The notes under the pieces are model-generated. The model saw only the letters and a program-made list of their open reading frames with translations. It was not told where the DNA came from and searched no databases. From the NCBI GenBank assembly GCA_965223165.1, contig CBDCVQ010000020.1, positions 1,860,001-1,924,000 of the forward strand: 64,000 nt of DNA, given 5' to 3'. Below are positions 7,984-16,156 of the stretch, in pieces. Position 1 is the stretch's first letter, and the number at the start of each line of letters is the position of its first letter. This stretch comes from JABDMH01 sp965223165 (lineage in GTDB: Bacteria > Bacteroidota > Bacteroidia > Chitinophagales > Saprospiraceae). The translations under genes were made by a program, and so were the position numbers.

Positions 7984-9503
7984 CCGCTTGACCACAGCAC
8001 CACACATCACCACAGCACCACACATCACCACAACTCCACGATTTCACAGCTCCACGATTCGACAGCAGCCGGCGAAAAAGGATTCGCCTATGCCGGAACA
8101 CAGCGCCACAACACCATAATACCATACAACCACAAAACCATTTCAACGATTCGACCGCAGCCGGCGAAAAAGGATTCGCCTATGCCGGAACACAAGGCCA
8201 CAATCACCACAGCACCACCGCATCACAACTCAACGATTCCACAGCTCAACGATTCGACCGCAACCGGCGAAAAGGATTCGCCTATGCCGGAACGCAGCGC
8301 CACAACACCAATAATACCATACAACCACAAAACCATTTCAACGATTCGACAGCAGCCAGCGAAAAAGGATTCGCCTATGCCGGAACACAGCGCCACAACA
8401 CCATAATACCATACAACCACAAAACCATTTCAACGATTCGACCGCAGCCGGCGAAAAAGGATTCGCCTATGCCGGAACACAAGGCCACAATCACCACAGC
8501 ACCGCCGCATCACAACTCAACGATTCCACAGCTCAACGATTCGACAGCAGCCAGCGAAAAAGGATTCGCCTATGCCGGAACACAGCGCCACAACACCATA
8601 ATACCATACAACCACAAAACCATTTCAACGATTCGACCGCAGCCGGCGAAAAAGGATTCGCCTATGCCCGGAACACAAGGCCACAATCACCACCGCACCA
8701 CCGCACCACAACTCAACGATTCCACAGCTCAACGATTCCACCGCAACCGGCGAAAAAGGATTCGCCTATGCCGGAACACAGCGCCACAACACCATAATAC
8801 CATACAACCACAAACCATTTCAACGATTCGACCGCAGCCGGCGAAAAAGGATTCGCCTATGCCGGAACACAGCGCCACAACACCATAATACCATACAACC
8901 ACAAAACCATTTCAACGATTCGACCGCAGCCGGCGAAAAAGGATTCGCCTATGCCCGGAACACAAGGCCACAATCACCACCGCACCACCGCACCACAACT
9001 CAACGATTCCACAGCTCAACGATTCCACCGCAACCGGCGAAAAAGGATTCGCCTATGCCGGAACACAGCGCCACAACACCATAATACCATACAACCACAA
9101 ACCATTTCAACGATTCGACCGCAGCCGGCGAAAAAGGATTCGCCTATGCCCGGAACACAAGGCCACAATCACCACCGCACCACCGCACCACAACTCAACG
9201 ATTCCACAGCTCAACGATTCCACAGCAGCCGGCGAAAAAGGATTCGCCTATGCCGGAACACTACGCCGCAACACCACAAAACCACAAAACCATTTCAACG
9301 ACTCAACACCAACACCTCCACAGTTCTACCTTTGAGGATTTCTCGCAGAGGCGCGGAGCTATCGGAGGGATCAGCGTGACAGCAGCCGGCGAAAAAGGAT
9401 TCGCCTATGCCGGAACACAGCGCCACAACACCATAATACCATACAAACCACAAACCATTTCAACGATTCGACCGCAGCCGGCGAAAAAGGATTCGCCTAT
9501 GCC
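7984..9503. repeat. REP-like hairpin array, 15 copies with two alternating spacer types
   Basis: Fifteen copies of a 28-29 nt core that folds as CCGGCGAA-AAAGGA-TTCGCC-TAT-GCCGG, starting at about 8069, 8161, 8263, 8356, 8448, 8551, 8643, 8747, 8838, 8930, 9034, 9125, 9229, 9386 and 9479. Spacers are not unique. Type A (about 64 nt, with ACCATAATACCATACAACC) and type B (about 75 nt, with CTCAACGATTCCACAGCTC) occur in the order A B A A B A B A A B A B, then one longer C spacer, then A. That order suggests growth by duplication of AB and ABA blocks. Several cores carry compensated or single-base changes (CCAGC, GCCCGG). Open frames across it are low-complexity artefacts rich in Thr, His, Asn and Pro. 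Confidence 0.9.
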
Positions 9504-9542
9504 TGACTTGGAGCACGGAACCTGGAAATCAATTGTATTGAC
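9504..9542. repeat. 39-bp copy of a coding segment of the gene at 11550
   Basis: These 39 bases, beginning TGACTTGGAGCACGGAACC, are identical to 11567-11605, which is inside the coding region of the small membrane protein (codons about 7-18). They directly follow the last array hairpin and run into the copied TetR operator, so this is a mosaic junction. Confidence 0.85.
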
Positions 9543-9586
9543 CGAACGTTCAGTCAAAAATAGGTTATCGCCGAGCGTGGTGCAAT
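9539..9586 (-). promoter_or_regulatory. Second copy of the TetR operator-promoter, facing the hairpin array
   Basis: Operator TGACCGAACGTTCAGTCA (9539-9556), -7 box TATTTTTG on the minus strand (9555-9562) and a -33 ATTG (9583-9586) repeat the layout at 6862-6909. About 33 bp around the operator are identical between copies. Transcription would run leftwards into the hairpin array, with no normal gene before 7599. Whether it is active is unknown. Confidence 0.65.
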
Positions 9587-9661
9587 GTTTCTACGAGCAA
9601 CGCAGGTGTATTCCTCGACGAAAGTCTGCTGTAGTACGGGGGAATGGCCTCGGAAAGAGCG

Positions 9662-11122
9662 TTAGCGTCCCGGCTCCAGGTATCGAGAGATCTCCGAGAT
9701 CAATGTCGCATCACTGGGACGCGGACTGTGAGCGTTGACCACCTTTCCCGCTGCATCCAGTAAGATGTAGCGTGGATAAACGGTGATGCCGTAGGCCCTG
9801 GCGATCTTGCGCGTCCAATTGTCATTAGCAAGTAGGTGCTCGCCGGGCATCTCGTTCTTCTTGACATACTGCCGCCAGGCTTCCTCCGAAGAAGTCATGC
9901 ATACATTGATGAGGGAGAAGTCCGATTCGGCAAGAGACTCAACCAATTGCCGGGCATGCGGAATTTCTTTCTGACAAGGTCGACAGCCCACAAACCAAAA
10001 GTTTAGCAGTGTGACCTGCCCCTGAAAATCTTGGGCGGACTGAAATGTTCCGGCCAGGTTCTTCAGATAGAAGCCGGGTGCCTGCCTTCCCTCCAACTGA
10101 GGTGTGCTGCGTTCCAGCAGTCGTTGCTGGTAGCGCGGATCTGTCAGGTACTGCTGAAATGATCGCACCAGACGGTCGGGCAACGGCCGGGTGGCGAAGC
10201 GATTGAGCAGTAGCTTTTGATAGACCAGCGCCTGACGGATGGACTCTTTTTCGATTTCCTGTATGCCTTGGAGTATTGCGCTGTGCTTGCGCGTGACGCT
10301 TTCGAAGTCCTCCTGGTAGCAATCGGCCTGGCAATACTTGATCATGGACGCCATGGTCAGGGTGTGCAGATACAGGGGGATCAGTATACCCAGCTCGTCG
10401 TCGGGATTTACCGCTTGCAAGATCCGCACTATGTCGGCATCGTCTCGGGATTTAATCCCCTTGGACACCAGATTGTACGCGCTGCTGAGCTTGTAGATCA
10501 GGCTGGTGTAGGTGATGTGCTTCTCCTCGTACGTAAGAAACCAGTCCGGCAGCAAAGGCGCATGTGTAGACAGGAGCGTCAGCTGCATGTGTGTCATCGA
10601 ATCAAGTATTGCGGTCGCCCTGTTCAAATCCGGATAGTCCTTCAGAAACTGAAAGCCCTGCCGCTCGTCTAGGTGAACCCCCAACTGTTCAAATTTCTGC
10701 CCGTAGTACTGTCTGATCATCTCATGTGCGACGTTCTCGTGGTGGAGGCGTGTGCCATCCGTGCCACGTAGGTATATTATGCTGGGATGGCCTGGCACCA
10801 CGAAGATGTGTTGCACCAAGGAGTCGAGATGACATTGGATCAATCTGGGAGCTTCCATGGACAGGGTGAGTGAGAGGGTAGAAGTACCGGCATCTAAGAT
10901 CGTGTCGATGGTGGTGGTGAAGTCCAGCAGATGATACTGCACAATCTTCAGGGATTTGGGTAAGGATAGGGCCTCTTCCCATCGAAACTGGATCTCGGTC
11001 TCCAGGGGTGCGACCAGATGGTTGTGATCGGACAGGGATTTCCCCGACTGAGCCACCGTCGAGGCAGGCCATGTGAGGAGTAGCGGCAATACGAGGCGGA
11101 GAGCAGGCATATCTGGAAACAT
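9662..11122 (-). CDS. Secreted thioredoxin-fold protein (TlpA/AhpC-TSA type C-terminal domain)
   Basis: A 486-residue exported protein. It has a signal peptide (about residues 1-24), a long helical N-terminal region of roughly 300 residues of no family I recognise, and a C-terminal TlpA-like thioredoxin domain. The domain is marked by LLNFWFVGCRPCQKEIP (redox CxxC with Arg-Pro inside) and the cis-proline loop ITVYPRYILLDAAG. It probably acts in the periplasm on disulfides or thiol redox. Bacteroidota have many such DUF-plus-thioredoxin proteins, often tied to nutrient loci, but no such partner is nearby. Its 3' end lies beside the mosaic region at 9504-9586. Confidence 0.85.
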   Translation of the reverse strand: MFPDMPALRLVLPLLLTWPASTVAQSGKSLSDHNHLVAPLETEIQFRWEEALSLPKSLKIVQYHLLDFTTTIDTILDAGTSTLSLTLSMEAPRLIQCHLDSLVQHIFVVPGHPSIIYLRGTDGTRLHHENVAHEMIRQYYGQKFEQLGVHLDERQGFQFLKDYPDLNRATAILDSMTHMQLTLLSTHAPLLPDWFLTYEEKHITYTSLIYKLSSAYNLVSKGIKSRDDADIVRILQAVNPDDELGILIPLYLHTLTMASMIKYCQADCYQEDFESVTRKHSAILQGIQEIEKESIRQALVYQKLLLNRFATRPLPDRLVRSFQQYLTDPRYQQRLLERSTPQLEGRQAPGFYLKNLAGTFQSAQDFQGQVTLLNFWFVGCRPCQKEIPHARQLVESLAESDFSLINVCMTSSEEAWRQYVKKNEMPGEHLLANDNWTRKIARAYGITVYPRYILLDAAGKVVNAHSPRPSDATLISEISRYLEPGR

Positions 11123-11549
11123 TGCTTTCTACCTAGATGTGTACAGGCCTTCTCTTTGGTGGGTAGGCCATCGCATCGAGCTGGGTCGACGCAACACGAT
11201 GGTTGTGCCGCTACAGATCGAGCCTCAGGTTGCTACTGACGCGCGCGCTTTTCCTCTTGGCCACGTCATATACAGTAGCCCGTTTCACCCTTTGTGCGAC
11301 AGCATCTATGACCTTTTCGGACGCCAGAATAATTTGTCTCCACACAAGGAATTAAATACCTTGAGGGCAGCACCATAATCATCTGAACAATACTACTTTC
11401 ACATCTTGCCATCTTGATTCTTGCCTTTCACCCTGTCAGGCGATGACGCTTCCAGGCACTTTATGACTGAACGTTGGCAACACGCAGAAGTCCGCGTAAT
11501 TATTCGGAGGAGGAGTGCTGAATTATCGTTTAAATACTAATAACAGAAA
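11123..11549. other. Intergenic region with a partial TetR-like site
   Basis: No gene supported. TGACTGAACGTT at 11464-11475 matches 12 bases of the minus-strand TetR operator, but the right arm is not conserved (GGCAAC instead of CGGTCA). It is 75 nt upstream of the start of the next gene, so a weak regulatory role is possible but unproven. Confidence 0.45.
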
Positions 11550-12158
11550 ATGGAAAACAAAATTTTTGACTTGGAGCACGGAACCTGGAAATCAATTGTA
11601 TTGACTGCGGATGAGTGTTGGCTAAGCGAAAGGAGGATGAAAAGCTTAGAAAAATTTGAAACCGCCGTGCGAAAGAGCGGCCTATTTAACAAGAGTGAGT
11701 GCGTCCCACTGTCAGCCATTACTGAAGTCTCTTTTAACGAAGCGTCAGAGTATCTTAAGGTGAAATATCGGGATGCCAAACAGGGACAGAAGAAATTGAA
11801 TCTTGGGTTTGAGGACAAAGGGCAAGCCACTCAATTTGGACATTTTTTAGGAGAAAAATTAAGCTTCTCCAAGACCGAGAAGGTGGAAAGCCAACTAAAA
11901 CCTTTGTTACTCAATGCATTTTACCTTATAGTGGCGGTGGGGGGCACGATTTTTCTAGCCACCCTAGAAGATGCCAGTGAACTTTCAGGAGGTGAAACCA
12001 GGAGAAGTCGAGGCAATCGGGCGATGCTGAGGCTGGTCGTGGAGATCCTGGGTCAAACGGGCGTCATCATTGTAGGCAGCTTGATCTCAGCCATTATCGC
12101 ATATCGCTTGTACAAGCGGTTTGTAAATCCTGCAAACGAAATCCTGTACCGCGGATGA
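11550..12158 (+). CDS. Small membrane protein with soluble N-terminal domain, unknown family
   Basis: A 202-residue protein not recognised. The first 110 residues are soluble and mixed alpha/beta (DLEHGTWKSIVLT, then ITEVSFNEASEYLKVKYRD, resembling a PH-like or bacterial PH domain). They are followed by one hydrophobic helix at about residues 122-141 and another at about 170-190, separated by a basic RRSRGNR linker. It begins at ATG 11550 after AT-rich sequence. A 39-bp piece of its 5' coding region is duplicated at 9504-9542, and a partial TetR operator lies upstream, linking it loosely to the exporter's regulator. Confidence 0.65.
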   Translation: MENKIFDLEHGTWKSIVLTADECWLSERRMKSLEKFETAVRKSGLFNKSECVPLSAITEVSFNEASEYLKVKYRDAKQGQKKLNLGFEDKGQATQFGHFLGEKLSFSKTEKVESQLKPLLLNAFYLIVAVGGTIFLATLEDASELSGGETRRSRGNRAMLRLVVEILGQTGVIIVGSLISAIIAYRLYKRFVNPANEILYRG

Positions 12159-12660
12159 GCTGGCCAAACGGTTGATATCGTCATCGACGCCGAGCCTTTT
12201 GACGCCGGTCTCGTGCGCCAGCCCTATAATGGTTTGGCATTTTTACAAAAAAAGATCTTATGAAAAGTTCCACCGAATTTTTTGATCGAAAGAATCCCGC
12301 TATACCGTGTGCATTGCCGCGATTATTTTTAGTGGCCCTGGGGCTAGTAGAGTTTCGCATTAGATATGTTGAATAATTTTAATAGGATTTTGTTTGCAGA
12401 CGAGGCATTACCGAACGATCTCGAAGAGTCGAGCATGACAATGCGAGAAGTGAGGGAACCGCGACAGCGGGTGGGTGGCTAGGCATAGCCGTAGCTATGG
12501 CGAGGCTTTGCAACGAAGTATGCGGACCAAAGACATTAGAATTACCTACAAGATTTAATGCGAAACTCTACTAGGTCTGTGCTATTGCGAACATCCCCAT
12601 GAATCAATGTGTATGCGGCGGAGCAAGATACACTGAGGTTATTGGCGCACAAGACCGCAG
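12159..12660. other. Intergenic region around the 231-bp element
   Basis: Apart from the 231-bp element at 12344-12574 I see no gene. The flanks (12159-12343, 12575-12660) have no open frame with family character. Confidence 0.6.
12344..12574. mobile_element. 231-bp foldback element (MITE-like), copy 1
   Basis: It is bounded by 19-bp perfect terminal inverted repeats CTAGTAGAGTTTCGCATTA (12344-12362 and 12556-12574). Beyond the perfect arms the ends remain partly complementary for about 55 bp, including TAATTCTAAT-like segments. Internal hairpins include CTCGA-AGAG-TCGAG, CCGC-GACA-GCGG and CATAGC-CGTA-GCTATG. It encodes no protein. The second copy, at 62923-63153, has exactly the same length and about 95% identity. 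CTAG at each edge could be a 4-bp target duplication. Confidence 0.8.
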
Positions 12661-13028
12661 CCGGCGAAAAAAGGATTCGCCTATGCCGGAACAAAACGCC
12701 GCAAAACCACAACACCATCTCAACGATTCGACAGCAGCCGGCGAAAAAGGATTCGCCTATGCCGGAACAAAACGCCGCAAAACCATAATACCATACCACC
12801 ACAATCACCACAGCTCCACGATTCGACCGCAGCCGGCGAAAAAGGATTCGCCTATGCCCGGAATAAAACGCCACAACACCACAAAACCACACAACCACAA
12901 AACCATTTCAACGACTCAACACTAACACTTGCACAGTTCTACCTTGGCAGTTTTTCGCGCAGAGGCGCGGAGCGCGAGAGCTATCGGGGTGATCCGAATG
13001 ACTGCAGCCGGCGAAAAAGGATTCGGCG
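12661..13028. repeat. REP-like hairpin array, second cluster (3 full copies and 1 partial)
   Basis: The hairpin core of the 8-9.5 kb array recurs at 12661-12689, 12739-12766 and 12833-12861, with a truncated copy at 13009-13028. The stretch at about 12896-13008 also matches the long C spacer at about 9290-9385 (CAGAGGCGCGGAG and neighbouring bases). The truncated copy joins directly to a broken beta-lactamase-like gene. Confidence 0.85.
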
Positions 13029-13438
13029 ATAGAAAATGAGCTAGGCAAAAGCCTAGAGGAGCTTGCTGATTCATACCTCTTTGGGCCGCTGGGTATGTCG
13101 AATACCCGCTTTTGGTGGGACGCACACATGGATGAGTCGCGCTATGCGCAAAACTTTGATGAGCGGGGAGATAAGATAGTAGACCGTCAAATATTAGTAG
13201 GCCAACGCTGCCGCCAATCTCCTGACCACGGTACAGGACTATGGTATCTTACTGGAGTATGTGATCAATGGCGCGGGCTTGTCAGATTGGCTGTATGCGC
13301 AGATGATAGGTCAACAGGTGCGTCTGGGGGAGGATGCTTTCTTTGGATTGGCGGATACTGACCAATTTCGGCGGGGACGAATATGCCGTGTTGCATTCGG
13401 GCAAAGACCCCGGGGTGAGCAAATGGTGACCTGCGTGA
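13024..13438 (+). pseudogene. Broken serine beta-lactamase/penicillin-binding-like hydrolase fragment
   Basis: Three consecutive reading-frame pieces line up with the C-terminal half of the class C beta-lactamase-like (EstB/AmpH) family. First SLEELADSYLFGPLGMSNTR with following FWWDAHMDESRYAQNF; then in another frame NAAANLLTTVQDYGILLEYV with INGAGLSDWLYAQM; then FGGDEYAVLHSGKDPGVSKW followed by a stop. The last contains the HSG-type third motif. The catalytic SxxK and YxN parts are absent, so at least two frameshifts and a large 5' deletion have destroyed the gene. The 5' break is at a truncated array hairpin. Confidence 0.75.
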
Positions 13439-13518
13439 TGCCTGGTATGTGCCAACCCACATACGATCCGCACCGTCTTCCTGATCTTGTGCGACTTGCT
13501 CAAGATCAAGCCCATTGT

Positions 13519-13850
13519 TTGCGACCAATGCCAGTCCGATGACCAGGAATGCTTGCCGGTTCCTCCTGACACTGCAGTCCTTAAGCTACGGCCCACAAAC
13601 AGCCACCTCGATCTCCACCAAATCTCCAGATCACAGGATGGTACAGACCATGAATACACGATCACCTATGTGGACCTCAACCCCGATGCCAAAAATTCAC
13701 GATTTTCCCCTTTTACATCCCTGACAACCCTCACGCCAACATACTTGCCATCCATAAACTGGCTCGATCTACCCACAATGACCCTACATCTGGCATCTCT
13801 CGCTGCAAAACACTATCTTCTACTCCCAATGGCGTGTCCTGCGTTTCCCA
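13519..13850. repeat. Decayed repeat module, copy 1
   Basis: About 330 bp, closely similar to 17581-17925 and, for its first 160 bp, to 15248-15420. Landmarks are CTGACACTGCAGTCCTTAAG and CTTCTACTCCCAATGGCGTG. On the minus strand, short coding-like pieces (for example SGDLVEIEVAVCGP) are interrupted by stops, so it looks like a dead gene. I cannot name its family. Confidence 0.7.
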
Positions 13851-13941
13851 TTAAGTGCATTGCTTGACATAAACTCATTGGATGCTGACAGTCGAAATAT
13901 TAGAGGCGGAGATGAAAATATAAAAAACCCGAAACATAAGA

Positions 13942-14604
13942 GTGAAAATTTTGATTTTAGGGGCGACTGGAAGAACTGGAAAATTAATCTTGGAAGAGGC
14001 CCTAAATAAGGGGTATGAAGTAGTTTGTTTGGTTCGAGAACCGGAAAAAGTCAAGGAAGATCACAAAAACCTGAAAATTGCGAGGGGCTCGCCCGATCAA
14101 ATTTCGGACTTGGAGAACGCAATCAAAGGTTGTGAAGGAATAATAAGTGCGTTGAACATATCCCGAAAATCAGACTTTCCTTGGGCACGATTAAGAACAC
14201 CGCCAACGTTTCTGTCGGACGTAATGAAGAACATAATCTTCCTGCACGAAAAAAATAGAATCGAAAGAGTTGTAGTCTGTTCAGCTTGGGGGGTTGCCGA
14301 AACCGAAAATGAAATCCCTATTTGGTTTCAATGGATTATCAAAAACAGTAATATCGGAGTCGCATATAGAGACCACGAAAGACAGGAAGCCGAATTGAAA
14401 AAGTCAGGATTGAACTGGACGATTGTAAGACCAACTGGACTGACTAAATTCAAAAATGAGAAGAAAATAATCGAGAGTTATAATAACGAGCCGAAGCCAA
14501 AATTAACGATCAGCCGGAAAAGCGTAGCTAGATTTATGCTCAAAGCTCTAAAGAGAGATGAACTAATTGGAAAAACACCTGTAATTTCGGAGTGCAGAGG
14601 ATGA
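13942..14604 (+). CDS. NAD(P)-binding NmrA/SDR-like protein
   Basis: A 220-residue atypical short-chain dehydrogenase of the NAD(P)H-binding/NmrA-like group. The N-terminal nucleotide motif is KILILGATGRTGKLI (GxxGxxG), an SAWGV segment occupies the usual catalytic-serine region, and RPTGLT follows the third beta-alpha unit. No YxxxK catalytic pair is evident, as is usual for the atypical group. It starts with GTG at 13942. The sequence is much AT-richer than the housekeeping genes and sits among mobile-element debris, which suggests acquisition by transfer. A 74-bp repeat begins 14 nt after the stop. Confidence 0.85.
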   Translation: MKILILGATGRTGKLILEEALNKGYEVVCLVREPEKVKEDHKNLKIARGSPDQISDLENAIKGCEGIISALNISRKSDFPWARLRTPPTFLSDVMKNIIFLHEKNRIERVVVCSAWGVAETENEIPIWFQWIIKNSNIGVAYRDHERQEAELKKSGLNWTIVRPTGLTKFKNEKKIIESYNNEPKPKLTISRKSVARFMLKALKRDELIGKTPVISECRG

Positions 14605-14618
14605 AAAAAGACGGTTAT

Positions 14619-14692
14619 CAATAGATAGGAATTCAAGTGGTCGGGAAAGCCTGTCCTCGTGCACGGGAACCCAATTTGAATCCTGTGTTGAA
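14619..14692. repeat. 74-bp dispersed repeat, copy A
   Basis: Matches 22061-22134 with the same length and few changes. Its ends carry ATTCAA and TTGAAT, so it can fold into an imperfect stem around GTGCAC. It begins 14 nt after a stop codon and interrupts an integrase remnant read on the other strand. It does not show a convincing pair of integron attC core sites. Confidence 0.7.
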
Positions 14693-14699
14693 AGTGGGT

Positions 14700-15159
14700 T
14701 GCCTTGAGGCTAGGGAGCTTCAGTGCTTTGTCTTCACGGCCGTAGACTCTAAACAGAAATCGTAGTCCATAGATCGTGTGCTTGAAGTAGCTCCTCGACG
14801 GCTTCTCTTTGATCAATAGAAATTGCAAGTAACTTCTTCAGTCCGCCCATCATCAGGTCACTCAGGGGCACATAGCGATCCTTTTGGTACCTGGTCTTGC
14901 GAATGTGTATCATCCTCCGATCGAAGTCTATATCCGGCCATGTTAGATTGCACACTTCCTGCGACCGAAGGCCGGCACTATAGATCAGATTCAGCATCAC
15001 CCGGTGCTTGAGGATACCACCAGATTTGAATAGTCTCTGACATTCCTTCTTGCTCAGCACCACCGGAACCATTGAACTGTTGCTCTTCAAACGCATGTGT
15101 GGACAGCCAAAATGCACGCTAATCTTGGCAACTACGCAAAGTCGGTGATGGCACGGCAT
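14700..15159 (-). pseudogene. Rearranged tyrosine recombinase (XerD-like integrase) remnant, copy 1
   Basis: On the minus strand a catalytic-domain piece comes first: VVLSKKECQRLFKSG, then LIYSAGLRSQEVCNLTWPDI with the box I arginine, then RYQKDRYVPLS. About 330 nt on, in another frame, an N-terminal core-binding piece follows (SRSYFKHTIYGLRFLFRVYG, then REDKALKLPSLK). In intact integrases the core-binding domain precedes the catalytic part, so the order is permuted. The HxxR and Tyr motifs are missing. This fits a deletion across tandem copies. It resembles integrases that accompany some Bacteroidota insertion elements. Confidence 0.75.
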
Positions 15160-15247
15160 GCTAGGGCAGACTGCCTCTTTAGCTTGGGGGGCGGGATTGG
15201 TATGACCGGAATCAGTGGGTCAATATCTCCGGATGATCCATTTGTGA

Positions 15248-15421
15248 CCAATGCCAGTCCGATGACCAGGAATGCTTGCCGGTTCCTCCTGACACTGCAG
15301 TCCTTAAGCTACGGCCCACAAACAGCCACCTCGATCTCCACCAAATCTCCAGATCACAGGTTGGAACAGACCATGAATACACGATCTTCACCTATGTGGA
15401 CCTCAACCCCGATGCCAAAAG
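15248..15421. repeat. Decayed repeat module, copy 2 (truncated)
   Basis: About 170 bp nearly identical to the first half of 13519-13850 and to 17585-17757. It lies directly beyond the 5' side of the integrase remnant, separated by a linker (about 15160-15247) also found in copy 3. It is truncated where the following TetR gene region begins. Confidence 0.75.
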
Positions 15422-15494
15422 ACAGTATCTCAAGCAATCTCAGCGCATCCACTTTCAACATTTCAATTCCTCCTCTCCAACCTTTGATTTATGC

Positions 15495-16058
15495 TCAATT
15501 CTCCAAAGATTTAAGAAACAGCTCGTTTGATGCCTTAAAACGCTCTACATCTTTCATGAATTTAGAAATAATAGTTACTCCAGTCGTGTAAATAAGGATA
15601 GCATCTCCAATTGCTTCGGCTTGGTCGGATAGAAAAGTGTCTGATAAATAATCTACTATTTTTGACTTCAGAATTTGATTATTCTCCAATAGAAAACGTG
15701 AGATTTCTTTGTCGTGCGCCAATTCTGCGCTGGTATTAGCTATCAAACAACCTTTGGAATAGGGGTCACGGAGAAGATTTTCAACTTGAAAGTCTAAAAA
15801 CTTTCTAATCCCCAAAATCGGGTCGCTTTCGCTATTTAACACTTGCCCAATCACAGAAATGCCCCCTTCCCGATACATAGATAAGCAAGAGTCGAACAGC
15901 TCTCTTTTACTTCCAAAACTGTTGTAGAAACTTCCTTTTCCTATTCCAAGTTCTTGCGTTAAGTCATTTAAGGAGGTGGCTTCATATCCTTTAGTCCAAA
16001 AAAGGTTAATGGCCTTTTTCATCACCTCACTTCTATCGAATAATTCGACTTTTGGCAT
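15495..16058 (-). CDS. TetR/AcrR family regulator, second
   Basis: A 187-residue TetR-family protein. The DNA-binding helix-turn-helix is AINLFWTKGYEATSLNDLTQ followed by GIGKGSFYNSFGSKRELFD (about residues 16-56). The rest fits the TetR C-terminal domain of the group with LxxYxxxG near the start of the ligand domain. It is divergent from the small membrane protein gene at 16157 and is separated from it by a perfect palindrome overlapping that gene's promoter. The likely job is to repress this divergent pair. Base composition is AT-rich, as in the neighbouring accessory genes. Confidence 0.92.
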   Translation of the reverse strand: MPKVELFDRSEVMKKAINLFWTKGYEATSLNDLTQELGIGKGSFYNSFGSKRELFDSCLSMYREGGISVIGQVLNSESDPILGIRKFLDFQVENLLRDPYSKGCLIANTSAELAHDKEISRFLLENNQILKSKIVDYLSDTFLSDQAEAIGDAILIYTTGVTIISKFMKDVERFKASNELFLKSLEN

Positions 16059-16082
16059 AACACAAATTTAAAAAAAAAGGCG

Positions 16083-16134
16083 TTTGTACCAATCAGAACA
16101 AATTTCTTATATTTGTACCACTCGGTACAAATAT
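16083..16134 (+). promoter_or_regulatory. Promoter with overlapping perfect palindrome (TetR operator)
   Basis: Rightward promoter: -33 TTTG (16083-16086), 21-nt spacer, -7 TATATTTG (16108-16115). A perfect inverted repeat with 11-nt arms, ATATTTGTACC / GGTACAAATAT around ACTC, covers 16109-16134. A half-site, TTTGTACC, also covers the -33 box (16083-16090). Binding of the divergent TetR protein here would block the membrane-protein gene. Confidence 0.8.
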
Positions 16135-16156
16135 GTTGACAAAAATTAAATAAAAC

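Noticed and set aside
8182..9379. Repeat-rich Thr/His/Asn/Pro proteins encoded in the hairpin array
   Set aside because: Open frames exist on both strands and shift between copies, with no start context or conservation of one frame. They are a by-product of the spacer composition.
7984..9503. CRISPR array
   Set aside because: Regularly spaced 28-nt cores suggest one at first sight, but spacers are two recurring sequences of 64 and 75 nt rather than unique ones, the cores are hairpin cores with variants, and no cas gene is present.
12599..12925. Protein gene across the second hairpin cluster
   Set aside because: Same low-complexity composition as the main array; not supported.
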